DNA from: Gonatopus flavifemur | Taxonomy: Eukaryota; Arthropoda; Insecta; Hymenoptera; Dryinidae | Assembly (NCBI GenBank): GCA_018340375.1 | Contig: JAFFJZ010000004.1 | Coordinates: forward strand, 34,818,001-34,882,000 | Length of the DNA: 64,000 nucleotides | Direction of reading: 5' to 3' | Shown: piece after piece, positions 10,166-22,335 of the stretch | Numbering within the stretch: position 1 is the stretch's first letter | Layout: each line of letters begins with the position of its first letter | Position numbers and translations under genes: made by a program | Notes under the pieces: model-generated | Told to the model about the DNA's origin: nothing | The model's database searches: none | The model's input: the letters and a program-made list of their open reading frames with translations, nothing else

Positions 10166-11680
10166 CTAATCATCAATGTCGATCAAGATGATTTCCTTCT
10201 CGTTTTTGTTTTGTGAGTTTCTAAGATTAGATTTATCAATAGACTTACAATTATCAACCTCTATAAGCAAATCATCGTCTTCCTCGTATCTAATCCCATA
10301 TTCGTACAGGGAATCTTTAGACATATTGAGATTTTTTAAGGAAAAGTTTTCCTCCTTTGAGGAGATAAGATCTAAGTAAGTTTTCCTAGGTATTGCAGTG
10401 AACTGATTTCCAGCAATTTTTGTTGATTCAGGACACTTGTCAGATGTATTGTCGACAATTGTATGTGGCTTCAAGTCTACAGTATTCTCAACTTCATTGA
10501 TGTCATCGAGTAGATCCTGTTCTGTATCGATGGAATCAACTAACATCCCCTTTTTCTGCATTTTCAAAATCTCTTGAATTGCATCAATAACCAACATTTC
10601 TTGTTGACAACGAGTGGGGGATTCGTGACTTATTCCATCGATAGATCCATGTTTAGACCGAGAAATTCTCAAAACTTCTGTAATTTCGTCACCAGTAGAA
10701 TACCTTGGAGCGGATTGAGGATTCATCAGAGTCTCATTCGGAACCACTTGAATGTCATCATCTTCATTCAAAATTGGATCAGATGACGGATTTAATGGTA
10801 CCCTTCGATCGAAAAGGATTGTCGCAATTTTCAAGTTAGATTGATCGTTAGTAACATCATATATTGTTGGCGGTGAAGTATTATTATTTACTCGCGAAGG
10901 ATGATTTTGAGTGGTCCTATTTGACATTCGATCATATATGTTCTGCGCAGCTAATGTTGATTCGTGAATATGATTGTTGAGTGAGAATGAATTTTCTTTC
11001 GGTACAGGACAGTCTAGTTGTGAATTTTTCATCACATCATCGTAAACGTAAGGATTGAAATCCGATTCATAACCATTGTCGTTTGAACAGTGATCGGTTG
11101 TATTAGATTCATCGATAACAGTAAAACTTTTTTGAGTAGACATGTCGTTATTATATGATTTGAGATATTTTCGTTTGATCGGTCTTCTCCCAATGATCTC
11201 ATTTCCAATCTTCCATACGATGACTTTGGTCTTGTGTACTTTCTTCAAATGATGTTGCAGATCTTGAGGTCGTTTAAAGAACTTTCCACAGAATTCACAG
11301 TGAACAAGATTGGCGTCCCGTGAGCTTAAGCGGATCTCACGCCTGAGGTGATGACAGTCTGTTTGACACTTATAAACTTTGTTGCATATTTTGCATTCTA
11401 CACCAGGTATTACAACAGAACATTCTTTGATACCACCCTGTTGGTCAGGGATTCTATCAATGTTCGTGGACTCTGCAACATGTAATGAATCGTTCTTTTT
11501 TTTCTCGTACATCTGGTTGATCGATTGCTTCTCGTACATCATGTATGGTGGTTCATTTTCCATATGTGGGTGATGGCTATCCCAATTGACATACCATGGT
11601 TCTTCATTGTATGTGTAAATTCCCAGCGATGGATTGGCAGCGCTTCCGAATCCATTCATGTCGTTGTGATGCGGTGCCAT
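10166..11680 (-). CDS. C2H2 zinc-finger protein, main coding exon
   Basis: Probably a nuclear DNA- or protein-binding factor; I do not recognise the orthologue. From ATG 11680 it is 504 residues (the frame is open upstream to the acceptor at 11703). Near residue 128 is a classical finger, C-x2-C-x12-H-x4-H (CEFCGKFFKRPQDLQHH). Near residue 96 is a degenerate one (CKICNKVYKCQTDCHH) lacking a clear last histidine. A basic patch RRPIKRKYLK follows (possible nuclear signal). The rest is polar and probably disordered, with several short hydrophobic-plus-acidic segments; the final KEIILIDIDD resembles a SUMO-interacting motif. No repeat-derived sequence or frame break occurs within it, unlike its surroundings. 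The stop is TAG at 10166-10168. Start choice depends on whether the upstream exon is coding. Confidence 0.85.
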   Translation of the reverse strand: MAPHHNDMNGFGSAANPSLGIYTYNEEPWYVNWDSHHPHMENEPPYMMYEKQSINQMYEKKKNDSLHVAESTNIDRIPDQQGGIKECSVVIPGVECKICNKVYKCQTDCHHLRREIRLSSRDANLVHCEFCGKFFKRPQDLQHHLKKVHKTKVIVWKIGNEIIGRRPIKRKYLKSYNNDMSTQKSFTVIDESNTTDHCSNDNGYESDFNPYVYDDVMKNSQLDCPVPKENSFSLNNHIHESTLAAQNIYDRMSNRTTQNHPSRVNNNTSPPTIYDVTNDQSNLKIATILFDRRVPLNPSSDPILNEDDDIQVVPNETLMNPQSAPRYSTGDEITEVLRISRSKHGSIDGISHESPTRCQQEMLVIDAIQEILKMQKKGMLVDSIDTEQDLLDDINEVENTVDLKPHTIVDNTSDKCPESTKIAGNQFTAIPRKTYLDLISSKEENFSLKNLNMSKDSLYEYGIRYEEDDDLLIEVDNCKSIDKSNLRNSQNKNEKEIILIDIDD

Positions 11681-11702
11681 TCGATCTCGCTCCACGGTTG
11701 TA

Positions 11703-11725
11703 TCTGAAAATTAGAAAAAAATACC
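11703..11725 (-). promoter_or_regulatory. 3' splice site of the zinc-finger exon
   Basis: On the minus strand a pyrimidine-rich tract ends in TTTTCAG immediately before the exon (AG at 11704-11705). A possible branch sequence CTAAT sits close upstream. The frame stays open to this point with no stop, so an upstream exon joins here, either coding or 5' untranslated. Confidence 0.75.
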
Positions 11726-12441
11726 AACCTCATGATTTTGAAAGAAAATATGGAATTCGATCTTATCTAAATCTATGGAACTATTTAAAATTGGGCGAAG
11801 AAAATATTTATTATCAAAGGGGATTCAAGATTTGAGAGAAAGGATATAGAACCGTTGAGGATATAGAACTGAAGGATATAGAACCATTTGATCGAATTGT
11901 ACTTGAAACAAGGAGAAAATGAGTTCCACCCGTCTTCCAGCGGTTGAATCATTAAGGCGAACATTCCAATATGGCGTGTCAAAAAATTCGAATGTTTTTG
12001 GGCATTTTCCGATAGTTTTTACCCGTCAAACTGATATCCTGCAGACGCTTGAAGTGTTTTCTGCCTTGTGACGCTTCAAAAGAGTCTGCGTCTGAGTAAA
12101 AACTGCGTGCGCTCAAGTTTTGAAACACTGTCATGAAGATTACCTAGTGCAGGTGATTTCTTAAAAATTCCCGGGCGTATCGATTTCAAATTTCAACACC
12201 GTATTCAGTACTATCATAGCTATCGTCCGTATCTCAAACTTGTTTATCTCTTGACTGTAACTTATGATTTCACCTGATTTACCACGCCAAAAAAGGTGTT
12301 TTTCACACTTTTGAAAGAACCGCCCCCATTTTGTTAATTTTGGCAAAATTAAATAGTCAAGGTACGGACGAAAAGGGCAACAACATAGATCAAGAAACTT
12401 TGTCGTTTTTGTGTTCCATTGCATTAGAAGAGCTTGAATCA
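11726..12441. other. Intron sequence, no gene seen
   Basis: Presumed intron of the zinc-finger gene. AT-rich, no convincing coding frame or bounded repeat. Confidence 0.4.
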
Positions 12442-13274
12442 CCTGCGACAGCAAAAAACCTTTGAAACTTAAATTCTTGAAACTTAGAAGTTCTTGAATT
12501 TTCAAAAGATTCTGAAGAGAATTCTCAAAGAACTCTTAGAATATTTTCCGCTTTAACTATTTAATCCAGCTTGCCTAAAAACCTTGATACATGGCTAATT
12601 GCTATCAAAACTGAAATGGTTTTCAAAGTCTTCTGGAACACTTTCAAACAGATCATGAGGAATTCCAAAAGCATTGTTGAAGAAGTATTTTGAGATCCTG
12701 TGACAAAATCTTGAGGAGCCGCAAATATCAAAATGAACGTCCAAAATCTTGCACTTAGCTGCAAGTCCAATCAGTTGCCTGGAAATGTGCATACAGAAGT
12801 ATCCGAATCTGTTTTGTAACATCTTCATATATTTTTATGGATTTATAACCTTCTTCAGTTTGATTCGAATGACTCACTTTGAGTTTTTCAACTGATTCGT
12901 GACAAATTTTTTCATATTTTTGGGATTCTTGAGTTAACTGAGGGGTTTTTAGAGCATATCAATGAATGTTTCTACAAATTCTCTAGGATTATCAAGAGCC
13001 TTATATAGCATCCTTCAAGATCTCTTTATAGAATTCTTTGAGACATCTTTTAGGATTTTTTAGGAACTCTCTTAGGATTCTTGACGAGATCTTTTGGATT
13101 TCTCTGCAAACTGTTTTGGAATTCTTTAAGAGTTCTTTTGGATGAGCAAAAACTCCCCTGTGGAATTGACATTTCGGAGATTCTTCAAGAATTCTTTTAG
13201 ACGAGGTATGATATTCTCCGAAAATCCTTCTGGGATTCTCAGAGAACGCTTCCTGAACTTTTTTGCTGTGTGGG
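12442..13274. mobile_element. CCCA-type 2-bp-TSD element
   Basis: Ends CCTGCGACAGCAAAAAA and (complement) CCCACACAGCAAAAAA, flanked by CA. The 833-bp interior is dominated by AAGAATTCTT and TTAGGATTCT words in both orientations. No coding. Confidence 0.7.
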
Positions 13275-14685
13275 CATAAGTATTCCATGGTGGAAGGAGG
13301 ACGATAGTTCCAAAAAAAAGTTCCAACAAAAAATAGTTCCAAAAGTTCTTGCTTCTAAAAACGAAGTGTTTGAACACTTCCCAAAGCTTTCTTTCTATGC
13401 CAATATTCACAATGTAGCTTTAGTTTTGTTCACTTCTGTTACTTTCATAACCTTTTCGGTATTTCCAAATTTTTTTGCATCATCTTCATCATTTTTGATG
13501 AAAAATTGAAAATTGGTTTGTCATTCTCTTCGTGCAGTGATTGGTGACTTGTTTCAACGACCGACTTCATCTATTTGTTTGTATACAATATTCCGAAATT
13601 TCTAATTTGAGAAAAAATGTTTTGACATTTTGCGTCATCATGCTTATGAATGCGAGCTTAATCGTTGGGAACAGGAACCTCACCTGCAGTGTTGAAGCGG
13701 AAAATATATTCTTCCGGGCATCATTGGTGTAAAAATGCATTGTGGTTCCTGATCTTTTTAGATAAGTTTGTGATGAATCTATATCATAATCATTCAAATC
13801 GAATTATGTTGTGTTATGAGTCGAGCATACAGAATATACAAGAAGATATATGCGGAATTGAATCTTCCGAAGGGAATTAAGAAATCATTGCATATTCGCA
13901 ACATTTCTATTCCGGGAAAGAGTATTTTCATCCACGCTCATGATGCAGATGAAACAGTTCACGTATACTATCACACATGTGTTATCATGTGACGCCATGG
14001 GACCTGGGACAAAAGAAAATTCCATGCCAGATGGGCTTTTTATATTTTTAATATTTGAATCGTTGATAGAAACGAAACGAAAATTTAAACTTACAAAATT
14101 TGACAGATCATCGTTATTCGTCGTCTCGAATGAACTTGAAACTGGGAACATCTTTTGAAGAATGTACTGGTATATTTTGGATTTCTAGAATTTCAATAAA
14201 CGATTCAAAACTGCAGCAAAATAAATTTTTTGAATACAGGATCGGACTTTTGTACCAACAATGAATCGCAAATACATGTCTGGATGATCCGAATCTTTCA
14301 TCGGCTTCAGCACAATCAGAAATTCCGAAATGAGAATTGGATATGCAGAAAATTGTATGTAATACTCATCACAACAACGAGGATAGACTCAAAGTCATAA
14401 TACAAGTGGAACAATTCACCTATAAGCCATTCAAATGAAATGGATTCTTCCGCTGCCTCTAAACGCGCCACATATGAGTGACCGTGATATTCTACGGGAT
14501 CTGGAACATGCACATTCTACGCTGGATAAGATTCATTGAATCTAGCATCAGAATGGTGATTCAACGATGAATCACCAATGTATATCTACACAATCCGCAT
14601 TGTTTTCAACCTCAACAAAATCATTTTGTTTCTCTTCATTAAGAGGAAGATGTACAAGGCTCATATTGTGGAGTAGATTCTAAAT
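13275..14685. other. Intron sequence, no gene seen
   Basis: No repeat boundary, RNA gene or coding signal that I can support. Confidence 0.35.
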
Positions 14686-14689
14686 TTTT

Positions 14690-15510
14690 AGAATTTACAA
14701 CTATTTTAGTATTAGCAACTATGAAAATGTGGTGAAATAGCAACTCAACTATATAATTTTTGTTTTCGGAACTATGTAGGCTATATTTAGATGAACTATG
14801 TAAATTGGATTACAATGACCACGGAAGTTGTAGAGACTAGAAATTTTTCTTGGTAAAAACTCATATGACATAGTAGAAGCAACTATGTTTTTGGGATTTG
14901 ACGTACTATGAGTTAAATGTAATTGGAATCGAGTCAGTAACATTATGTCCTCAGGAAAAATATTCATTAGAACTACTGAAAATACTTGAGAGAACTATGA
15001 ATAGTTAATTACCACACTATTAATCAATATTTACGATCAGAAGATTGAACGAATTGTATAAGGAAAAAAGAAATTCAATCCAATGTACGTCATAGAGGTA
15101 AAGTAATAATATTTGTGATTTTTAATCACTCAAAAAGGAAAATTTTCTACCTCACCTGACAGGGAATCGAACCTATGAATCCTACCTACCTACCTAACAA
15201 TCTACAAACTTTACACCTAACCGATAAACTATACCGCGAATTCATATAAGAGCAACTTAGGAGAAGTTATTGTTTTACGAGTGAATGAAGTTTGTCAACA
15301 TTGGTCCTGTTGTCTATAACTTTTCCGCAATAAGAAGCATTCACCGATAAAAAATGACGTATAAGCTAAAATGTAACTGGAACCATTTGTAATCGTAATC
15401 GTAATTTCCAAACCCCCATAACCATAATTAAAAATATATTTTCATAGTCATTGAAATATAAAATCGGAATCCTTGTAATTTCGAAAAATTAAATGTCACA
15501 CAGCGAAAAA
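14690..15510. repeat. Word-repeat DNA around an orphan tRNA-like module
   Basis: The word AACTATG recurs many times in 14690-15010, and diverged relatives follow to about 15500. This matches the interior style of the 2-bp-TSD elements, but I could not find paired ends. Confidence 0.45.
15155..15240 (-). ncRNA. tRNA-like pol III module A
   Basis: On the minus strand a box A-like TATAGTTTATCGGTTAGG is followed by a box B GGTTCGATTCC (15163-15173). It resembles the module at 48650, sharing ATCGGTTAGGT, a TAGGTAGG-like middle and the sequence after box B. No full cloverleaf, so not a working tRNA gene. Confidence 0.6.
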
Positions 15511-15522
15511 TTTGGTGACATA

Positions 15523-15662
15523 GGAGGTCTACTCAGAGTTTGTGTTGAAAACAACATATCAAATTCTGAAATTCACAGATTTTTAGTGTAAATTCAACAT
15601 TTTTGTGTTGATTTGATACATTTCTTGTATTAATATACAACATAAATTGCGAGTGGACCTCC
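15523..15662. mobile_element. Small MULE-like MITE
   Basis: Inverted ends GGAGGTCTACTC and GGAGGTCCACTC around 140 bp rich in CAACA words. Flanks GGTGACATA and TGGGACATA match at 7 of 9 positions, suggesting an old 9-bp duplication. Confidence 0.55.
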
Positions 15663-16900
15663 TGGGACATACACGTGTGTTAAAAATACACAAAATCTAT
15701 CAAATGTAATAATCAATTGACAATTAATTTCAGTGGAAGAAATATATAATACATGAGAGTAAATGACATATGATACGATTTTGGAGTTCATCATCAAGAA
15801 GCGATTGTAACCCTGAATAAAAGAAATGTGTGAACACTCATGAATTGTTCATGAATGATAAAGTAAACTATTTATGAATTAAGAATATGTGGATATTGAC
15901 AGTGAAAATGCATTGGTACAAACGATCTTTCACGTGTGGAAGAAATAATCGATTGTAATGAATGAAAAAAAAAATGATTTGGGTTCTCTGCTGAATATTT
16001 CCCATAGAAAATGATAGAAGACTCTTTCATTTGTAACAAACTCAATATATTTAGTTGTATTCTTTCATTTTCAATCCGTCATTACTTATGAAGGCTCATT
16101 GTGTTCCTTGTGAGATTTGAAAAACTTTTACCGTGGAATTTTCGAGCCCTCAGAAATCATGAATGGATTGAAAATAAACATTTTTCCACACAAAAACCAT
16201 GAAAAATTCCGCGGTTATTACAAAATTGTTTGTTTATAATTTGAGTTGGTGTTGTTGTCACAAAGAAAAATATAAACTTCAACGAATATGATTCTCGAAT
16301 TCCTTCGATCTTGGTCCCCTACTTGACCATGATTTTTCAAATTTCATTCTGAATATTGCTAGAAAACTATCTTAAAGAATTCTCTCAAGATACGAGATGT
16401 TCAGATTTTATTCTTCAAGAACTGCTTGAGAACTAGTTTCGCTGTCTGGATTTATCTTTCGAATGGTGCCAGATGACGGCTTCCTTATCTTATCTATGGC
16501 AGATATGTGGGCGAAGAAAAGATCAACGGCACTATCCAAAGAGCGAACTGCATTTGGATTGCGAAATCAAGCTTTGACTACAGTACCGATACTATTCCCC
16601 TCCAAACCCCTATTAATTGTTTTGAATTTCAATATTTCCTCTTATTATCGATTTTCTATTGATACATCCGAGTACTTCCCAGAAAATGTATATTTTTACA
16701 GGGAATAAAAGTTGGCTTGAATCAAAACGAAATGCACCAAGGGGATAATTCCTTTGAATTCGATTTGGTTACGTAGTTCATTTACGGGATACCTTTTATA
16801 CCCTACCCACAATTGAACAGGATTCAAACAGAATATTCACTGTCACAGTGCAAACACTTAATAAGATCTTCTGAGTGAGTGATGAGCGGGTCTATTGAGA
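15663..16900. other. Non-coding intron stretch
   Basis: AT-rich with no gene. A MITE-like right end (GCTGTCTGG near 16440) has no partner that I could find. Confidence 0.35.
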
Positions 16901-16939
16901 GGTTGCACTGTATTCGAAGGAAGTTGTACCAGTGTGCTC

Positions 16940-17960
16940 AAATTGGACTCGCAAACGTTACATACACAGACGGGACTGTAGACCTGGTGAAAAAAGAGAG
17001 GGTATAATTGCGCATGCAATCTAGCATGCTTTCTCCTTTGCCCCCCCCCCCCCCGTTTACTATCCGATGAGCAATGCAGAAAGCATGCCAGGTGGCATGC
17101 GCAATAGAGTGAGCCAAAAAACTAATCTATTGAATTTATGGGTTGAAATGGATCTATATACGGAGAAAAAACTTCCCCCGTTTGGCAGAATTCTTAGCTC
17201 CATATCAGCGTTGCCAGCCTCCTGCTTCTTTCCGATGAATCAGCGTATCACGTACAGCTGTTGAATGGAACGGCCAATGACGGAAGTAGAAAAAAACAGC
17301 AGCTGGCATCCCTGCTCCATATTAAAATGTGTCGGTAGGCATTTGAAATTTCCCATCTAAAGAACAACAAGTACAATTGCTTTTCATTGAAAATGCTATA
17401 ACTTTTGAACCATTTGAGATACAAAACTTTTCTAGGGAGTTGAGTTTTTTAAATAAAGAATTTGTAAATTTACGGGCCATTAGAGTATTGAAAACAGGAA
17501 GACATCCATGGCCCGTGTATACAAAAATTTTTGATCTTGATAACTCAACTCACAGATAATTTTCTAAGAGATTTTAATGCCCTACAAGAATCTGTCTAGA
17601 GAGATTTTTTATCTCAAATGATTCAAAAGTTATAGCATTTTCAATGAAAAACAATTGCTATACGTGTTTTATGAATGGAAAATTACAAATGCCCACCGAC
17701 ACCTCTTAAAATCGAGTTGAAAATTCTGTCAAACGGGGGAATGTTTTTCTCGGTATAGCGATTCATTTGAACCCATAAATTCCATAGGTTAGTTTTTTTG
17801 GCTCACCCTAATGCACAACCATAAGCCACTCTTTTTTTACACGAACGTACAGTCCCATCTGTGTGTGCAACGCTTGCGAGCCTAATCTGAGAACACCATT
17901 GAACTGTATAATATACTGGAATGAGCACCATTCCAAAATTTTTCGTCAAAGAGAGACAGT
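16940..17960. repeat. Outer inverted repeat with poly-C tract
   Basis: 16945-17020 (containing CACAGACGGGACTGTA) is inverted at about 17820-17890. A 14-base C run (17041-17054) lies in the left half between local inverted copies of AGAAAGCATGC and GCATGCGCAAT. The 702-bp element at 17107 sits inside. Confidence 0.6.
17107..17808. mobile_element. Palindromic TA-flanked element
   Basis: Long inverted repeats running almost to the centre, with ends GAGTGAGCCAAAAAACTAAT and GGGTGAGCCAAAAAAACTAA, flanked by TA (17105-17106, 17809-17810). No coding. Probably Tc1/mariner-type. Confidence 0.8.
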
Positions 17961-20120
17961 CGAGTACAATGTGCGAGAAAAAGAAGCAGATACCTTTTAC
18001 ACTCATTATCCCTTTCTAAGATGCATGTATTGAAAAGAAACAACACTATTTCATCTTGCATTTCACACTGACGAAAGATCTCTTCTTCCATCCTATAGGA
18101 AATTTCGGCAGTGCTCTTTCCAGTATGTTATATAGTTCAATGGAGAACACTGAGTTGACTTGCGTTCCAATTGCTGGAAAAAATTAATAGTAAATGGATC
18201 GTATTGAGTTTGTCGTATTCAAATGAGGGCTACACCAACAGAAACTACGAAATTTACAGAATGATATAATCAAAAGAGTAGACTAATTGAACTAATAAAC
18301 TGATTCTACAAAAGAAGAAAAACACATTCCACCGTTCATCCCTAATTGTGGGGAAACCGGTCTTGAAAAATACTCATGGAATTAATCATCAAATTTGGTT
18401 ACACGGAATAATCAATGAAACAAAGAGACGATTTTCGGATTGGACAACCTACAATCAACCCATCACATGTTGAAGGATACGGAATTTTATATGTTGGTTG
18501 AAATTTTGCGAATAACATAGAAATCCTTATTAACTCATAGCAAAAATGTCATGAGACGGCGCTGGAATACCGATATGATAAATTTTTATCCTTTCTTTCC
18601 CTAATTTGAAAAACACCTTTCTTCTCCCACATTCACTATATACTTTACGAAATCACTTGGGATGATGGGAATATGAGGAAAGTTCATAGAACATATAATT
18701 TCATCCGTCTAATATTTTTTAAAAGGTATACACGGTTTTTGAGGTTGCTGATTAACAATCCACCATCAGATTTAAGAAATCTGAAATGGCGAATTTACTA
18801 TGGCAGCTGAAAATTTGACAGTAGCTTCAGAATTGGATGAACATCGGTTCCCTTCAGTTTTTGAAGTTACTGATTCCGAATCCATCATCAGATTTTCAAA
18901 ATTCGAAGATGGAGATACGTTTACCACATTTTTTGCTCCGATATGATTCCACTCTCGGCATGATCCACGATGTGGATTGATTTGTAATCACTGCGCTCAA
19001 AAAACCCAATACGCCGATTTCGATCCGATTTCAAGGCTTCCTACAATTTTCGTGTGCCATATTGGATCTTCTTGACTTCCACTGATCTTATCTCATCCAA
19101 TCAAAGCATTTGGATTTGATGAGTATTCTTATTACAAGTTTGAAGCTTCATCCTGAGACAATTTCGTGAACAAGAGAAGATTGGACCCTTTTTACGTTTC
19201 TTGTCAGCTTCAAGTGCGCTTACTATGGCGTGTATATTTTCACCAGGGCAAAATCAAACTTCTGATTATTCCTCACTTATTTTACAAGAAGACTTTTGGG
19301 AAGTTCGAAAATAATTGATTTGCTTCTGCTGGAAGAAAATTTGTATTCGATCATGTCGTTTACAGTGGAAGGGAAAAATTGAAAGCAAAAAAAGTGAAGA
19401 ATGATTTACTGATTCACACCCAGATACAGAAATGTTGCAATAATGCTATCATAATTATGACATGCACGCCAAAAAATGTTCGCATCATGGTGCCAATATG
19501 TTCCTGCATAAAGAATTGTTATTTGGGGGCAAAACGAGGTGATTTTACCATGATGAAAATACAATATTTACATCCTATGCATCATCGCAAGCTGAGCGAA
19601 GTGCATGATAATATTTTTATAACACGTTATGTTCAAAAATTTTTGGGACATGCTTTTCTATCTGGGTGAGACATTTTAGATGCGAATATTCAATTGACTG
19701 AAAAGGTCGTTGGAAACAAGTGATTTCAGCATTAGGAGCGTGAAGTTCTCCAAGTATTTCAAGAGAAGTGAAAATTGTTAGAAGATGCCTTATCAAGTTC
19801 TCTTTATACCATCATAAATGATGAGAGAAATTAGGAATAATAAATAGTGTTCTACAATTCACGTGGTATAAGATCTGTACAATGAATGATCTAATAAATG
19901 ATTAGTGAATTTGGTGTTTTAAGATACATTTTTAACACGATATTGATAGAGAAACATTTATTCATATCTCAGATTTTTAGGTTACAAGTTTACCACATAT
20001 TCAAATAACGGAAAACTAATAGTATCATAATACGAAACTGATCACGAATTTTATTTGCTTTTTGTCATTTTCATTGAAATCAATTTCAACATCGTTGTCG
20101 AGAGGACATAAACTCAACTA
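17961..20120. other. Non-coding intron stretch
   Basis: No gene. A degenerate ~120-bp direct repeat lies at 18735-18905 (TTTTTGAGGTTGCTGATT and TTTTTGAAGTTACTGATT). Nothing else could be bounded. Confidence 0.4.
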
Positions 20121-20124
20121 GAAA

Positions 20125-20300
20125 ATCTTCTGACTGGTTTCAGCGCTACCACGCCGAAGAACAGTCAAACTAATTCCACGAAGATTTACCAATACTACGT
20201 CAAAAATTTGTATAATTAGTTTATTATTCATGGTAGTGCATCCATGTAAAATTACTTCGAACGTTTTCCCGTACGGTGGCGCTGAAACCAGGCTGAAAAT
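20125..20300. repeat. Inverted repeat, probable MITE
   Basis: CTGGTTTCAGCGCTACCACG near 20137 is matched in inverted form by GTGGCGCTGAAACCAG near 20275. Interior about 120 bp; target duplication unresolved. Confidence 0.55.
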
Positions 20301-20644
20301 TTCTCAATTGCGTTAATCCTCCCCTCTCTGGCATTTTCGTGGAACTAGTTCAATCAGCAGATTGCCTCAAAACTCTGATCAAGATATTAATGATACAAAA
20401 TATTTTTGACCACTTGATTTGAAGAAAAACTGATGTGAAAAAATTTTGTTTTCAATTTGAATCAAATTGGTAAACTTTAAAATAATTGTTCAACCATGTA
20501 GAAAAAATCGATTCCCGAAAGATTCTGAATCTGATATATCCGAATTTAGATCCCAGATTTCATCATCTTGTGAAATTGTATTTTTGTTACCGAATTGAAT
20601 GAAAGGGAAAACCATTTTCTCGACAAATGGTCCTCAAGTTAAGG

Positions 20645-20776
20645 TTTCCACTTCGAAAACAGGACACGATGTTCATAGGTTTATTCTTCTCGAATAACCA
20701 ATCATGTTCGGGTTTTCATGTGACTTGAAGAATTAACATCGTGTTCTGCTTTCGAGGTGACAACCCTACCTCAAGT
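20645..20776. repeat. Inverted repeat, probable MITE
   Basis: GGTTTCCACTTCGAAAACAG (20643 on) is matched inverted by the stretch ending GAGGTGACAACC (about 20766), with ACACGATGTT/AACATCGTGT farther in. About 130 bp. Confidence 0.55.
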
Positions 20777-21212
20777 TATATAATGCAAGATGAATTTCTA
20801 AAAGGATCATTTTCTTCGACGCGATATAACCTGGTTAAAAAATCTATAGAATCTGACGAAATGAGATTTTATGGGATTTGGTCAGAACTTTGTGCAAGAT
20901 TTAATCAGATTTGGCAAGATTCAATGAGAAACACATTGAAAAAACACACTTATCTGATTAAATCTAGTTGAAAATGGTTGAATAGGGTTTGGTCAGAACA
21001 TTGTGCAAGATGCAATGAGATTTGTCGAGAATCAATGGGTTTGTTTAATCAGGGTACAGTTCTTTTCTCGAAATTCATATCAACTGACATGAGTGAGCAA
21101 GGAAAATTTATGTTGAAAATTAAATTCAATTCTAATGAGGCTGATTCAGCGTTCCCAGGGAATGAAATTCTTTCCCATGAATCACAAATCGTAAGACGTC
21201 ATCAATACAAAC

Positions 21213-21525
21213 TTACCGACCGAGCCCGGTCTTTTTCGACCAAATTAGGATGGGGGCCAAATTAACGAAAAGACAAATCAACGAAATCAGTGTTTGAAAA
21301 GAGAGTGTGTGACGTATCTCTCTTTTCAACCAACTTTTCGTTGATTTAGTTTTTCGTTAATTTGGCCCCCATCCCCAAATTACTCGGAACTGAATTCATG
21401 AAATGATCTGGAATTTTCAGGGATAATTCTTTGAGACCATCCTCGTTCCTGAAAATTTCAGGTCATTCTATGGATCCAGTTCCGAGTAATTTGCCCGAAA
21501 AAAACTCTGCTTGGTCGGTAAGCTC
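21213..21525. repeat. Inverted-repeat host of a hAT MITE
   Basis: CTTACCGACCGAGC at the left and its complement GCTTGGTCGGTAAG at the right bound a palindrome whose left arm carries the MITE at 21248-21374. Removing that MITE restores the arm match (CCAAATTA against TAATTTGC). Flanking duplication unclear. Confidence 0.7.
21248..21374. mobile_element. 127-bp hAT MITE, copy 1
   Basis: Ends GGATGGGGGCCAAAT with an 8-bp duplication CCAAATTA (21240-21247, 21375-21382). Related copies lie at 50754, 57691 and 58111. Confidence 0.92.
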
Positions 21526-22053
21526 GTACCCTTTTAAATGGAACTCCTAATAAGAAAACTTGAAAATTCTGAACCCTCAAGATGCTGGGTTGTTTACATA
21601 ATCCTTTAAGATCACACGCGGTGTTTTTAAATTCATTTACGAGATTTAGAGTTGATCGACATACTCGAATCACTAGAAATATTAATAAATGCCCTAAATA
21701 CTCAAACACATTGTACGATTTAAGAAAGAGATCACGTATATATCAATTGAATAATGCCATCGACACGCGACAACAAAAATCAATTTCATATCGCGGCGAC
21801 ATGAAGTAATTACGCAAATATTTTATGTTTTTAACCCGCACTGATTCTATTGAAACACAAATACTTTTAATTATTTATCACGATTATATTTTTTTGTCAC
21901 TGTTTGAACGAACGAGTCACTGAAACACAATCCAACACAGGGGACGCGACGAGTTTGATTGTATTTCATAATATAATATAATGTAATATAATAAAGAGAA
22001 AAACGGAAATAAGAAGAAATGAAGCAGAGGAAAATTCAGATATTCGATTTACT

Positions 22054-22335
22054 ACTTACTTTGAATATTATCACAAGCCGACACTATTTCAAAGATATAT
22101 GAAAATGTGAAGATGGTTGGAGAAATAATCGACTATTTCTCTTCCTTTTGTTTAGTCGATGTATCGATTGTGAAAAGTTTTGTTTTCTCCAGTTGTCCAT
22201 TCACTGATAATACCGATCAGAATCTTTTGTCCGTTCCTCCACAAAAAGTTTGCGTGTCTCGGCTATTCAACGTCCAATCGCACGAACGAGAAGCATCAGA
22301 AAGAAAGGACGCGTTAAGTTAACGTGGTGAATTGC
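22054..22335 (-). promoter_or_regulatory. Candidate first exon/promoter of zinc-finger gene
   Basis: A good minus-strand donor (CAAA|GTAAGT, 22054-22063) borders sequence with more CpG than its neighbours and no repeats. It includes an arthropod initiator-like TCAGT near 22207. Its position upstream of the acceptor at 11703 would make it an untranslated first exon of the zinc-finger gene across a ~10.3-kb intron. This is inference only. Confidence 0.3.

Noticed and set aside
13001..13410. Overlapping ~100-residue frames
   Set aside because: Mostly translations of AAGAATTCTT words of the element ending at 13274.
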